In this document: positions 47,846 to 59,736 of the stretch, one piece after another
Position numbering within the stretch: the stretch's first letter is position 1
How the letters are laid out: every line of letters begins with the position of its first letter
Source of the DNA: Euwallacea fornicatus
Taxonomy: Eukaryota; Arthropoda; Insecta; Coleoptera; Curculionidae
Assembly: GCF_040115645.1 (NCBI RefSeq)
Contig: NC_089548.1
Coordinates: 4,588,001 to 4,652,000 of the forward strand
Length of the DNA stretch: 64,000 nt
Direction of reading: 5' to 3'
Notes under the pieces: model-generated
What the model was told of the DNA's origin: nothing
The model's input: only the letters and a program-made list of their open reading frames with translations
The model's database searches: none
Position numbers and translations under genes: made by a program

Positions 47846-50800
47846 TTACTTGGAAAACAAAAACTTATCCAATTTTCTTTGTTTCTCCGCTGGTTTCTCC
47901 GAGTCTGAATCTGAAAGTTTCCTTTTCTCTGCTACCTGCACGATTATCAAAATATAAAACATTCAAATTTGACACACATCATTCATATTCTCCCTTACTT
48001 CCGAACTCTGCCGTGGATCAGGCGTCTCGTAGTTCACTCCGGCGTATTTCTCAGAAAGATTCAATGGATTTGCAGCGTTTACCTTCTTTGGCCTCTTCAA
48101 AAAAGGGTTTAAATTTGGTGTAAGGCTAACAGTTTTATTTGTATCTTCACTCTCCAATAAAGTCGTGACATCTTTGGATTGAGATTCGTCTTCCTTAAAT
48201 ATTGATTCCTACAACGAAAGACATAAATTCCGAATACAAAAAAAAATGTACCTTTATACTTGAGTATTAATTATTGAAGATCGACTATTCTCGTTGTTTT
48301 CTGGGGTTCTCGCTGTCAGAAAAGAACTCTGGAATTACATTAGAAGACAAATTTAAACTTAAAATAACTCGAAAATGTAGTACCAACCTCTTTTATGGAT
48401 TTTCTAATCTTTGGGGTGAGTTTGGAAAGACTTAATCTAGCAGGTTTCGGTTTAACAACAGGTTGCTCTGGTTGTTGGCTATTCTAAAAAGGAGATGCAA
48501 AAAGAAGCACTAACAAAACAAATTAAAAGTGAAAATATACCGGCGTGGCAGAAACGCTCTGAGAACACTCTTCATCCTCATCATTTTGCTGCCTTAACCG
48601 CTCGCCAAGTTCGATAAGTTTCTCTGATAGACGCTTTCTATTAACTTTACTGCTATATTTAAGGGCCAAATTCAGTACTTGTTGGTTACCGAGAATTTGC
48701 ATTAGTTCAAATGCCCGTTGATCTAGGTCATTTTTACACGACAACTAAAACATATCTCTATCAATTTTACTTTATTAAATTTTAAAGGACTCACTGCAAA
48801 AAGTTTCAGCGCAGTTTCTTTGAAATTTCTCTCTACATTTGTAATGTTTAAGTTGGACCAGGTGAAAAGACTCATCTCTAATTGCGTTTTTTGAGTACTA
48901 CACTCAGCAAACGGAGGCTGTAAGGGTAATTCACACACCATAGGTCGTGGTACAAAACCTGGATACACAGTACCTTTACACCAAATCCCACCCACCGCCT
49001 GGTAAGACTCGAATACCGCTGTTACAAAGAAATGATCTCCCGGGCTTTTTCTCTAAGATTGGGCATGACAATGAATTATACGACGAATGGCGAAATCCTT
49101 ACTAGTTCAGCGGTATCACAAAAGGGAATCCAAGTATTGCACTTTGGCGGAAATAAGCTCAGTGTGCCCAAAGAATCCAGCATGGCCGGAGTACCCATAT
49201 CTGAGAAACCCAGCCAGTATAAAGTAGATTCAGGGCCTAGGGCAGAGCTCAAATCGTGACTCTCTACATTCATACCTGAAACATGTACTTTGAAATGAAA
49301 TAAATTATCCTGTTACATGTAAATTTACCGTCGAATTTAAATAGTTTAATGTTAATACATTGATCACCCTCTCTGGCAGGTCCGGCATGATAGGCTACAA
49401 GTAATAATTTCTGAAAAGCTGACATACAAACCACTCGCCCTGGCACCGATACAATTCCTCTTTGAGTGCCAAATATTGAACAAACTCGAATTATGTAATT
49501 GGAAGAAGCGAAACAAACTAAATTCTCTGAAGCCGCTATGAGAACGATGGTTTCGTGTTGGAGATTCTGAGTCCATTCTTTGTTGTTTGCAGTTAAGGGA
49601 AGGACGAGTAATTGACTGAAATTTTACCATTTCGTTTAGATGTCAAATCGACTATTAAAGTTAATAAAAATCCAAAGATTTCTGAAGAAGTCCACGATGC
49701 ATCGTTACGTATGAGAACAGAGTAAAAAATTATCATAAGTTGGACACAAAATATGTATTTTAAAATAAATATGGTCGAGAAATGTGGATTTGACAAACAC
49801 TGTTTGGATGATACAACGTGAAAATTGCAACAGATCTTGTTAATCGTCCAAAAAAACTGTATAAATATTAAGTTCCAAACTTAGATTTTATCAGGATAAT
49901 GGCAAAAAAACGTTAAGTGTCAATGCCCTGTATATTTCTTAAACTAATTACTTTTGGATAAGGCATTTTTTTCAAATTTAATATTTCATATTGTTATTAA
50001 ATCATCCTCTTTAATACAAAGGACAACACAAAAATAAAACAAACACCCACTTACTTGGAATTTGCGACAGCCAAGGCACCTCTACCGATTGACCCCATGG
50101 TATAATCCTTGAAATTCTGAACCATCATGCTATTATGGAACGCAGAATCATGAAATTCCACTTCAATCGTTTTTGAACTTAGTTCATCATCAGCATTACT
50201 ACCGTAACATTTAACGATACCAACATCGTTCCAGCACAAATATCTAGGATCTAAGTGTTCAGGTGTAGAGGAGGGCATAAATGAAGCTTGTAAGGGAATT
50301 GCTGGAGAGTGGGGTCTGGGACTGCTTGCCCGAGATGAGGCTATAAAGATATAAGATAAATGTTATGTAAATTGATCAAGGTATGATAATGAAATAATTA
50401 ATCAACAAAATGAGGCAAATAGAAACGTAAAGAAATTTTGGAATATCCTATCAAAATATTGTATAACTTTTTATTTGCATGTGCAAAATAATTAATAAAT
50501 GCTTTCAAAAGACATTTTACAAAATCACCGATACGAAGAGAGTTATAACGCGAATATTGGGCAATTGAAGACACTGGTACAGAAAGAGAGACTAAATTTG
50601 GATCTAGTGATTCTATACATAATAATTCCATTTATTCGTGCTGGTCAGTACCGGCAACGAACTTTCAAGGCTTTTGACTCTGCACAATTAATAATCTTGA
50701 CGCACATCATTAAAATTAAGAATTAGATAACAATTTAAAGAGCTAAAAAAACTATAAATTTCATTTTGACTATAAGTACATTGAATTTAATGTAAAAAAT

Positions 50801-52976
50801 GAATACCTTTACTTCTTTCACCAATACTTTGCAACTCTGGCTCTAAACTTCCAGCCCTGCTTGGTAAGCTTGATACAGAAACTGCATCATCAGCATCTTT
50901 CTCAGGCTCATCTATAAACTCTCCAAAATCAACTTCATGCTCTGTAAATCCATTTTTGTCCACTTTCTCTTGATCAATTTTTTGCAACCGATTGCAATTT
51001 GACATTATGCTTAGCTGACCCTCAACATCTGTGTACACAATCTCCCCATTTCCTGATTAAATAATACTATACTACATTGATTTGTAAATAGCAATTTGTG
51101 AAAATACCTTTAGGGTTCCACATAAGACCACATATAGCTAGGGAACTCTCATGCTTGGAAATTTTATAAACTTTCAAGTTAGAGGTTTCCCAAATTACAA
51201 AATCGCCTTCAAGTGTTGCTGCTGCTAAATATTTTCCACAATTTGAATAATTTAAAACTGAATAGTTAGCTTTAACGCTGGCGCAAGATAAAGTTTCTTC
51301 CTTCCAACTTGTTGTGTTTAAGAGTTTAATGGTGTTGTCATGAGGGTAGGCCAAAATTTCACCAGTGTTTGGTTCAAAATCAAGGCGACCTAGAAGTCAA
51401 TCATTCGATGGAAACCGACGAGAAATGTTTAAACTTACAAAGAAGCTTAGAGTTGGCAAAACTGTTAACTTTGGGAAAACACAAAATTTCTTTTAATAAC
51501 GACTCTGAATCTATGTCCCACACGCGGAGATATCCATCACCACTCGAAGCCGCTACTTTTGAAGCGTTAGGGCAAAGTGCTACGCTCAAACACGGCCCTC
51601 CTAGATCTTTAAATTTTATTTTAACCGTATTTGTATCTAAGTCCATTATAGTTACTTCCATGCCTTCTCCAGCTAAAGCTAAAATCTTGAAAAAAATTTG
51701 ATTTTAAGTAGAGATTTTCATTTGAAACTTAACTAAAATTGTTTATGTGTTTGAATCTTTCTTACATTTTTATTTTTGCATAGGGCAATTTGGTTGAACA
51801 GATCAGTGGCCCGGGTAAGTAAATGATCTCTTTCACCTTCAGGGTGGCTTAAGATTTGAATTTCATTGTTACCAGTAGCCACATAGATTTGATCACCTTT
51901 ATGACGAACACTCAAAGCAAATTCCCCTATACAGGTATGTGTGGGATCAGCACCTTCTTCAACTGACCATATTCGTACATCGCCATCAGCTCCACAAGTC
52001 ATGAAGTAGCTATAATTAAATAATGAATTTATTTGCCTCTTCTTCAGAGCACTGCATTAAGATTAAGAAGAAATACTGATATTGGCTACAGTGTAAGATT
52101 ATACTCAAACCATGGAGTAAATTCACAACCCTTAAAACTTTTGCTTAAAGACTAATAGATCCAGTTCTGTGGAAGCAATAATATACAAATATTCAAAACA
52201 AGTTCTAGATTATTACACTAAAATGATACCTCATAGAAACTGATTATACAGTTAAACCTGACATGTATTATGATCTATTCAATATAAGGTGCACTGCACC
52301 TTACTAAGTTTTCCCTAATAGGTGTAGGTTCCTTGGAAACCTCAACTCCTCTTTATGCGATTTAGATTTTCTAGTTTGATGACTGCTCTGCCAAAAAATA
52401 AAACTTTCACCTGTTAGATTCTGAATATTTGCACAGAATGTGCTCAATGGTTTCTTCCTGAGATGCACCTGTTCAACATACTGTACAACCTGTCCCTTAC
52501 ATAATTTGCCATGGCAATTTGAATTTACCATAGCAATTTATGCAAGTGCTATAGATTCTTGAGATGTAAAGAGAGATAGTAGTATTCATCGACTTTAGGT
52601 TGTAGTCTTAAGGTTTTGTAGAAAATAAATCAGCTCCCTCAAATAAATGTTGGTAAACTTAGATTACTTAGCCCTAACTGTTTTAAATCTAAAATACACA
52701 GACATTCCAGAGCTCACATATGATCCTGCCAACGAGAGAAACTTTCCAAAAAAATAATTTATTTGTGAAGCATACAAACCTTACCAAAGGTAACTTTTTT
52801 CCTATCTACAGACAATTGGAGAAGTTTATGTCGATATATAGAAGAGAATGGGATTCATAGGATTAAAATAATATAAAATTTGAAAAAGACAGAACTTACT
52901 CTCCATCAGAGGAATAACAAACATCGGTATGGCCATCTTCGTGGGCGTATCGCAATGGCTCATGAATTATATTCAT
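47846..52976 (-). CDS. WDHD1/AND-1/Ctf4 replisome protein (922 aa, 14 exons)
   Basis: Minus-strand exons: 52976-52900, 52009-51766, 51685-51439, 51389-51108, 51052-50807, 50340-50055, 49615-49329, 49275-49103, 49052-48795, 48744-48541, 48483-48388, 48328-48260, 48208-47999 and 47935-47846; every junction keeps frame. Residues 1-300 form the WD40 propeller (MTCGADGDVRIWS, SSGDGYLRVWD, LEGDFVIWE). An acidic linker follows near 310-350, then the SepB-type beta-propeller (about 385-700: YTMGSIGRGALAVA, FDG, WLGFSDMGTPAMLDSLG, GGIWCKGTVYPGFVPRP) and helical region. AND-1 is a trimeric hub linking the CMG helicase to DNA polymerase alpha. The HMG box of the vertebrate protein is absent; the gene ends in a basic tail, QRKLDKFLFSK. 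The start codon is supported by the family-typical PLRYAHEDGHTDVCY. Confidence 0.95.
52304..52531 (-). pseudogene. Possible LINE gag zinc-knuckle relic within WDHD1 intron 1
   Basis: A minus-strand open frame in the 890-bp first intron reads NCHGKLCKGQVVQYVEQVHLRK then FCANIQNLTGE. It resembles a degraded CCHC region of a jockey-type gag (CKGQVVCARCGQVGH... CANCxGxH), with several cysteines and histidines already lost. Weak call. Confidence 0.3.
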
Positions 52977-54789
52977 TGTTAAAGTTTAAAAAAAAGTTTA
53001 TATGCAATAACTATCTAAAAATACAAATACTCACGAATAAAATTAAGTTAATAAATTACAAATAACACAACCTATTTTTTTTCTCCCGAAATTGAAATCC
53101 CGCCACATTTTGGCAGATGCTGGTAACTGTCAAATATGGTCAAGAACAGAAACTTCATCCGAGTGTATCTCATTTGCACCTGTGGCAGAGCGCACTGAAC
53201 AATTTCACATAAAAGGTTTTTTTCATTGCTAAACTAAATGAATGTCCTACGCTACTTTATTGAATAAAGGTCGAATATCATTTCTTAGAGTTCAGCATCA
53301 ACATAAAGACTACGGATTTTTTTCCGATTTATTTTGTGTATTTATGCCGTTGTCTGTGTTTTAAGCCCATATGGCTTCGCTCGGATGAAACTTGGATCAA
53401 ATAATAGCCGATGGATCCACACGAACAATATGGCCTTCGCAAACATTCTCCCTCTTCGGTTCTCACTCAGGGTTTTAATTCGCAGCCTTCAGGACTTCGG
53501 ACATTAACAATGTTCGTAAGTCCTAAATTAGCCGCTCCGCCTCAAAACCTAGGACAAGTCTTTGGACCTGCCTCAAAACCTAAGACAACAACACTACTGT
53601 ACTAAATTAAAAACGTTACAAAACACATTTAATTCTATCAAATTTTTGATAAAGAACATCGCTGTACAGAAAGCGCACGATAGTGCTAAAATGCAGAAAT
53701 AAAGAATTAAATATACCCTAAACCATAATAAAAATAAACACATTTTTGGTTTTTCCGCATATGTTATGCTTAGTGGCTACAAATTTCATATTGTGCATGA
53801 AATGTAATAATGGTAAAGATCCACGTATAGTAAATGAGTTCAACGACGGGCATTATAAACCTTCTGGTTTATCAAAATTGGAACGTTACACTTTGAAAAA
53901 TTTCATTCGTAATTTATTAACGTACAGAAAATTTACTAATAATTCATCCAGTATCACATCCACAAATGACATATTTTGATTAAGATTAGTTTTATCTGAC
54001 CTCATTCGTTGGGGTGAAAACGAGGACTCCAAGTACAGAGTGGACCAAAAGTAGGTACCGCATAAATATATTGATATTGCAAGATTTTTTTATTATAAAA
54101 ATGCTCAAAAAGGACAAATCTCTGTTTTTCATTTCATCATTTTCACACGTTTTATCCGAATATACAGGGACGCCAATTTATAGTAAGCAAATGTAATTTT
54201 ATACGTTATTTCTTCTCTTTAATGAAATTTTTGAATTCCTTAACAGATGCTAAACGTTTTATACCTGACTCCAAAAAATACCATTTTTAAAATTTCTTCA
54301 TCTGTTCAAATCATAAAGGATAACTGCAACTCAAATTTGAGCCAAATGTCTCATTAGTTAAGATCTATGAATAAAAGTTTAATAAACATTGACTTTTCTT
54401 AATTAAACTTTTATTTAATTGCCATGAGAACACTCAATACATATTCAAAGTTGTTAAATTCCAATTTTGTTTCTGGAACATTCGCTTTGTTTTAGCTCCG
54501 TACATCAAATTCCAAGTAGTCGGGCGTGACTGAGACACCCGGTATTTAGAATAATTTTCCTATTAAGTATTCGGACTGTAGCCAAGTGGAAAATGGTTAT
54601 TAAAAAAAATAGCGCTCTTAAAATGGCACTTTACAACGGTAGAAAAATCGTCGATTTCAGTATGTTTGTTCCCACGAACCTGCAATTTACACCCGGATGT
54701 ACGATCATGACTTAATCTTACTGCCAAAATCAAATAGCATTGCAACGAATTTCTTATAGCTACAAACAATACAAGAGGGTTAACTTTGA
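52977..54789. other. Upstream region of the WDHD1-like gene and spacer
   Basis: Apart from the E2F-like site, no gene could be supported. ORFs at 53411-53605 and 53746-53979 (plus) are unassigned. AT-rich sequence continues to the mariner fragment. Confidence 0.5.
53097..53106 (-). promoter_or_regulatory. E2F-like site upstream of the WDHD1-like gene
   Basis: The minus strand reads GTGGCGGGAT, a close match to the E2F consensus TTTSGCGSGAA, about 120 bp upstream of the start codon. E2F drives S-phase genes, which fits a replication protein. Single site, sequence evidence only. Confidence 0.5.
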
Positions 54790-55310
54790 TCGAACCAAGG
54801 TACAAGGATAGATTCAAAAGTACTTAATCTAACATTCAAAGCACAAAAAATTTTGAAAATATTACATTATATCTCAACACAGAGTCCTTTGAGATTCACA
54901 TTTTTCCCAGCGCTGTTCTATGGCATCTTACCATAGCCATAGTTACTCTAACAACTTTTTTTGAAGAATTTTTATTGAAAGAACCTATTTTTAAATGTTT
55001 CAAAACAGGCATCAACTTCGGATTCTACCTCTTCGTTATTGGCAAATCTTTTTCTATCAACCGATTTTTTCAAGTTTGGATATAGAAAATAATCTGAAGG
55101 GGCTAAATCTGAGAAGTAAGGTGGATTAGAAAAAAAATCGAAACCAAGTTGATTGATTTTCGCCATCGTGATGACGAACCTGTGAGAGTGGTGCGTTGTT
55201 TTAATAAAACAAAACTTTATTTCTCCCCCCATGTTAAGATCTACTGGGTAGTAAATTGGTATGATCCAGCGAAAATCGAACATTTCTAAGGATGAGTGCA
55301 TTTGTCATAC
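54790..55310 (-). pseudogene. Mariner transposase C-terminal fragment
   Basis: A minus-strand open frame (55301-54972) reads MAKINQLGFDFFSNPPYFSD then LAPSDYFLYPNLKKSVDRKR and NNEEVESEVDACFETF. This is the mariner region holding the third catalytic aspartate and the C-terminal helices. After a stop, a shifted frame gives WEKC and KG(L)CVE-like tail residues. The upstream catalytic half and both terminal repeats were not found, so this is a truncated relic. It belongs to the same broad mariner group as the element at 10936 (shared LAPSD and NNxE blocks) but is a separate, better-preserved copy. Confidence 0.8.
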
Positions 55311-55721
55311 AATGTCAGGCCAATTTTAGCGAATTAATGCAGCAATTTTGGTCCCCTCTGTATACTTACACTTATTGAAAGAGACAGAATTTTTATCTTA
55401 GCGCGTTTATATCACGCTACTATGTTTTCTTAATTAAAAGTCAATCATTAATAAAGTACTTTGTTGCAAAAAGTATGGAGATTCAATTAGTATGAATGAA
55501 CCTGTTTGTCCGATAAGGCAGTAAATTTTATATTAAATAAATACGTATAGGTAAAGGATTCGATATATTATGTACTTATAAAAAGTAGATACATACATAT
55601 ATGGACGCAGCATTATTCACTTGGAATATTCTGCAAAACTTTCTGTGAACTAGAAAAAAAAACGCCAATCATTAAAAATATGTTTAAAGGAAATCGTCTA
55701 TATGAAGTTTTACTCACAATT
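55311..55721. other. Intergenic, nothing recognised
   Basis: Spacer between the mariner relic and the minus-strand peptide gene; no poly(A) signal of the canonical type found close to the stop at 55722. Confidence 0.45.
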
Positions 55722-55913
55722 TTACTCATCATAAAAGTTGAAAACACGTCTGCACATCCCCCTCAACGCAATCTCATTGTCGCCACAGGGATATACAAAT
55801 GTATAACCCAGTTTAGTGAAATTTCTGGGTCGATTATGTGGCACACCCTGTAGCTGCCATACACAAATTAAAATAATTTCGAGGATAACAAATATATGAG
55901 ATTTCAGCAGCAT
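55722..55913 (-). CDS. Small secreted peptide with C-x10-C motif (63 aa)
   Basis: Single-exon ORF on the minus strand. It opens with a signal peptide (MLLKSHIFVILEIILICVWQ) likely cut after LQG, near residue 23. The mature part is about 40 residues, basic, and ends with two cysteines enclosing ten residues (CGDNEIALRGMC), then RRVF and a short tail. The gene at 57694 on the opposite strand has the same design (signal peptide, C-x10-C, then KEIF), so the two look like distant paralogues. A TATA-like ATATATTG lies about 65 bp upstream. I do not recognise the family by name; similar short secreted peptides with a C-terminal cysteine pair are known as predicted proteins in insects. An alternative is that the ORF is fortuitous, but the signal peptide and shared motif argue against that. 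Confidence 0.6.
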   Translation of the reverse strand: MLLKSHIFVILEIILICVWQLQGVPHNRPRNFTKLGYTFVYPCGDNEIALRGMCRRVFNFYDE

Positions 55914-57693
55914 TTTTGTAGCTTTAAAGTCTGCAAAATGCCTCCTATTTTAAGAATGGTACCCGTTGGCGCAATATATTGTTTATTGTACACATGTACT
56001 GATAATTATGTTGACAGGGAGTACAAACAATAATATGGATTTCAATATAATAATGCGCAAATCAGCTACAATAAACAATAAATTTAAAAGTAGTTGAAAA
56101 GGCGCGCGGTACAACTGCATTCAGTAAATACATCGAAATTCGCGGAACAGTTATAGAGCATCATGGTTAACAGATGTGCGGTAATTAAATAATATTATAT
56201 TATCGGTTTCCTGGAGCATATCAGCAAATAGAGTAATTAATTTGGAATAATAAATACGTCATACATCTTGCTCGTCATGTCTTTTTATAGACCGTTTGGT
56301 AACTTTTTCAATTGAACTAAGCACATTAAAATACTACAAAATGCAGGGTGTTTGCTAGAACTAAATAATTAAATTTTTTATTTCACCAAAATAAGACAAA
56401 ACATCCTCGAAAATAGTGCGAAACCGTCCAATATTGCTGTTTTAAAAATTTCTGAGGTTTTTTGCCAAGTTCTGCGGTGAATATCAATTACTAAGGATAT
56501 ATAATAATTAAATTTTATGCAATATTATTATCCACCGAATTTAAAAATAGTGTTAAAAAATTATTTTAATGAATAGAAAGAATTTATATAGAAAATTTAG
56601 ACTTTTGTAATGGAACTCCCGTTACGGTGGTGGTGCGTAAGGCGTTCAAAAGCACAAAGCGCTGAGTTTCAATAGGTTAAATATATAAAGTTAAGTTACT
56701 TAATTCGTCTCACACGCATAATTCATATGGAACACCAATAATTTGTGTAAAAGAAAATGAGTAGATTTACATTTTTACCTCTACATTTTTTAAATCAGCA
56801 CAAGTCCCATTAAATGAAACAATATACAGGATGTTCCATTACAAAAATTGAAATTTCATACAGTAGCTTTTTAGTTCTACCCCGATCCCATTTAAAAAAA
56901 CACTTCTCATTAATATCAGCTGAAAAAGTCCATCTAAACCATCTTCATGAATAATTTCCTACTATACCTGCTTATTTAATTTTTTTACTACAGTTTGGAA
57001 AAAAAACAATAAAATACGATGCATAGAAATTCCTATGGCTCATGTTAACAAAAAACACCTGAAAAACTGCCGAAGTAGCGTATTAAATTTATAAACAAAG
57101 TTTAACACGTGCAGTTTTTTGCAGATATCTCTGGAAATATTGAAATTTTTAACAATTTGAATGAAGATTCTAAACAAGTATTTAATTGTGCATATTTTTC
57201 TTAATTTAACCGATTCTATGTCCTTTATGGGTTAGAAGACTCCCATACATTTCTACGAATTTGCAGCACTCTGTATAGAGAGAGCGAATCCATAGTGGAA
57301 AAAACCATTATTAGCAAGTGTCAAGAGCCTCTTAAGCACGCATGGGGGGTTTCTTTGATATGAACCAGACACTTTTGACCTATCTCCTTATTTGAATGAA
57401 GTACGATGGCCAGTACAGATTAATTACCAGAGTTCACACATGTTCTCGCAGATTTATCTATATCTTTCTTTTCTATAACGATGGATTAAAAAATTACGTC
57501 AAAAGTGAAATCAAGACACCCCCACTATTCATTACAAAGCCGAACCAACAAACCTGCTCTTTTATGTACATAATGGGAAGGCAGCTTCATTCATTGAGGC
57601 AAAAGCTATCGCACTGAATACGCGTACACATACACGTCTTAAAAAAATTTAGTAATTTTTCGTCTTGCTAAGGATCAACATCTTTGATCCAAC
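55914..57693. other. Spacer between the two divergent peptide genes
   Basis: 1.8 kb, A+T-rich. It carries isolated CAGGGTGTTT (about 56345) and ACAGGATGTTCC (about 56826) words that resemble element ends but do not pair. No further gene seen. Confidence 0.45.
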
Positions 57694-57897
57694 ATGAGTT
57701 TGATCTACGTGATAAAGCGAAGATTGTTGCTCTTTTTAATGGTGATCCTGATAGCCAATCAGATACACACCTTCCTGGCCATGCCAGTGGACAGCACCAA
57801 TGGAGCTAAAGTGGTGAAAGCGGGGAACGAGACGGAGACTGTTATATGTATCTATGGGTTTGAAAATGTGAATGGCACGTGTAAGGAGATATTTTGA
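57694..57897 (+). CDS. Small secreted peptide with C-x10-C motif (67 aa)
   Basis: Single-exon plus-strand ORF. The first 30 residues are a basic-start signal peptide (MSLIYVIKRRLLLFLMVILI...). The mature part contains two N-glycosylation sequons (NET, NGT) and ends CIYGFENVNGTCKEIF, a C-x10-C pair followed by K-x-I-F. The neighbour at 55722-55913 ends C-x10-C-R-R-V-F. The genes are head to head, 1.8 kb apart. Function unknown; a secreted ligand, structural or defence peptide are all possible, and the sequence does not decide. No clear TATA box or poly(A) signal was found close by, so transcription is unproven. Confidence 0.6.
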   Translation: MSLIYVIKRRLLLFLMVILIANQIHTFLAMPVDSTNGAKVVKAGNETETVICIYGFENVNGTCKEIF

Positions 57898-59692
57898 TTA
57901 ATGTGGTAAGGTAAAACAAAAACATCATTATTACAGCGAATTTTTAAAAAATACGTAACATTTTTTAAAGGTAAATTTGAAGCGCATATATAAAACTAAC
58001 ATAAACATTAAGAAATTAGCATACTGGTAATGTTACCTTCATTTTCTTGCGCATCTAGTATTAAATCTTATGCCAAAAACTGAATCTGAAACTTCAGCGT
58101 TTTTTTTCATTGCATTGCACCTCAGATAAAAAAACCTGAAGGGAAATTTCCTATGCTATTCTTCGTTTAAACGACATTTGGTCAAAAATTTCATAACAGA
58201 GGATGTAACCTTCGAACTTTGATAAAACCCACTGAATTACCAAGATTAAATTTGAACAATTAATTACAAATGACACAGGGTCAGGAAGTATATTTTTGGC
58301 TGTTAGATCACCCAGTTTGTATCCTATAAAATGCAATTGAAAATGCCAACTTTTTCTTTTCCAGATGCCGAAAGCCGAGAGGAAATCATCGTACAAATCA
58401 TCATTAAAATGCTCTGGCTGCGTATGAAAGGGAGGATTGAATGATTTGTCACATTGAGAATATTTATTAAATTATTTATTTTAATTTAGGACTTTTAAAA
58501 TTTTAAACTTACACGTGGTTTGTGAAGGAAATGTTGAAATTTTCGAAGAAAGACAAAGGAAAAATTGGATTATTCCGGTTTGGAGTTATGATCTACAGTG
58601 GCGTTACTTAATAAATATGTATATATAATTGTTTTTATTGTAAAACAGCGCCTTTTAAGCCCGGATTTTTGTATTAAAAATCATACTGATCGTACGTAGG
58701 TACTTATACAAATAATACAAATTTTAGATTCGAATAAGACAGTAAATCTCTCCAATATCATATGTAAGATGTAGATAAGTAAATAATTTGTATTTATTAT
58801 TGATACTACGAATTTTATATTATATTATAAGTTGTTCTAACAACTACAATAACTGGTTTCAATCCTTAACATGCCCTCATATTAGTGCCGACCCTGTTGC
58901 TTGCAGCACTTAATCGCATTAAATGTTAATAAGGCTTAATAAAAGTGCTGTCGTGGAAATTCCCGTCCACTAAAACTACAATCTGTCGCATCTTTAAGTA
59001 GCAGGCAACATTTGTCTGTCGGCTGTATAACAATAATTCTTAGAAGGCATTTTAAAACATAATATTACCATGCACGAGTAGAAAAGTTTCTTTCAGGTTC
59101 AGGTTTCTTGGAATTGATATGCATATACTGTTGGATGATCTTGAGATATCATTGCTTTTTTGAAAGGCGCTCAACTTGAAAACTTTTGGGACTTCAAAAA
59201 AATAGTAACCACATGAACACAAAATCCATATTTGTATTAACTTTTCAGCGTTCCCCTATTTATATATAGTTTTGCAACATTGGAGCCAGTTTATATTTTA
59301 TGATAATTAGTCTTACCTAACACACGTTTTTTTAATAAAATGAAGGAAACAAGTATAAACATTAGTCTTGAGCAGTTACTGTATATCGCATTACCACCAA
59401 ATTGATTGCATGTTTCACACTTAGTCACCGTAATATTATTTTTCAGAGTGCTTTAAGCACCATCTCTATTTCTGCTAAATCGACTGTTGAACTGGTATTA
59501 TACAACAGTATCTCGTAGATTGTAAAAACCATGCAACGAAAAAAAAATGGAACAGAAAATTCGGAGTTAAAAACACTTTCAAGGATAATTTTTTACTAAC
59601 ATAAAAAGCTTAATTTAGTTCAAGTTTGAGTCGCTCGAGGATTTTATTGGGACTTGGGACAGACAAAAAAATCGTTAACGTGTCATAAAATC
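57898..59692. other. Intergenic, nothing recognised
   Basis: A+T-rich spacer between the peptide gene and the lipoyl synthase gene. A minus-strand ORF at 58151-58396 has no recognisable features. Confidence 0.5.
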
Positions 59693-59698
59693 TTTATT
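59693..59698 (-). terminator. Poly(A) signal of the lipoyl synthase gene
   Basis: AATAAA on the minus strand about 40 nt past the stop codon at 59737. Confidence 0.6.
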
Positions 59699-59736
59699 TA
59701 CTTAAATAAACACTGGAAATAATACATCTAGTTTTT

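Noticed and set aside
49364..49630. Minus-strand ORF of 88 codons starting MVKFQSITRP
   Set aside because: Wrong frame of WDHD1 exon 7; the spliced frame (QLLVLPLTANNKEWTQ...) continues the protein and matches the family.
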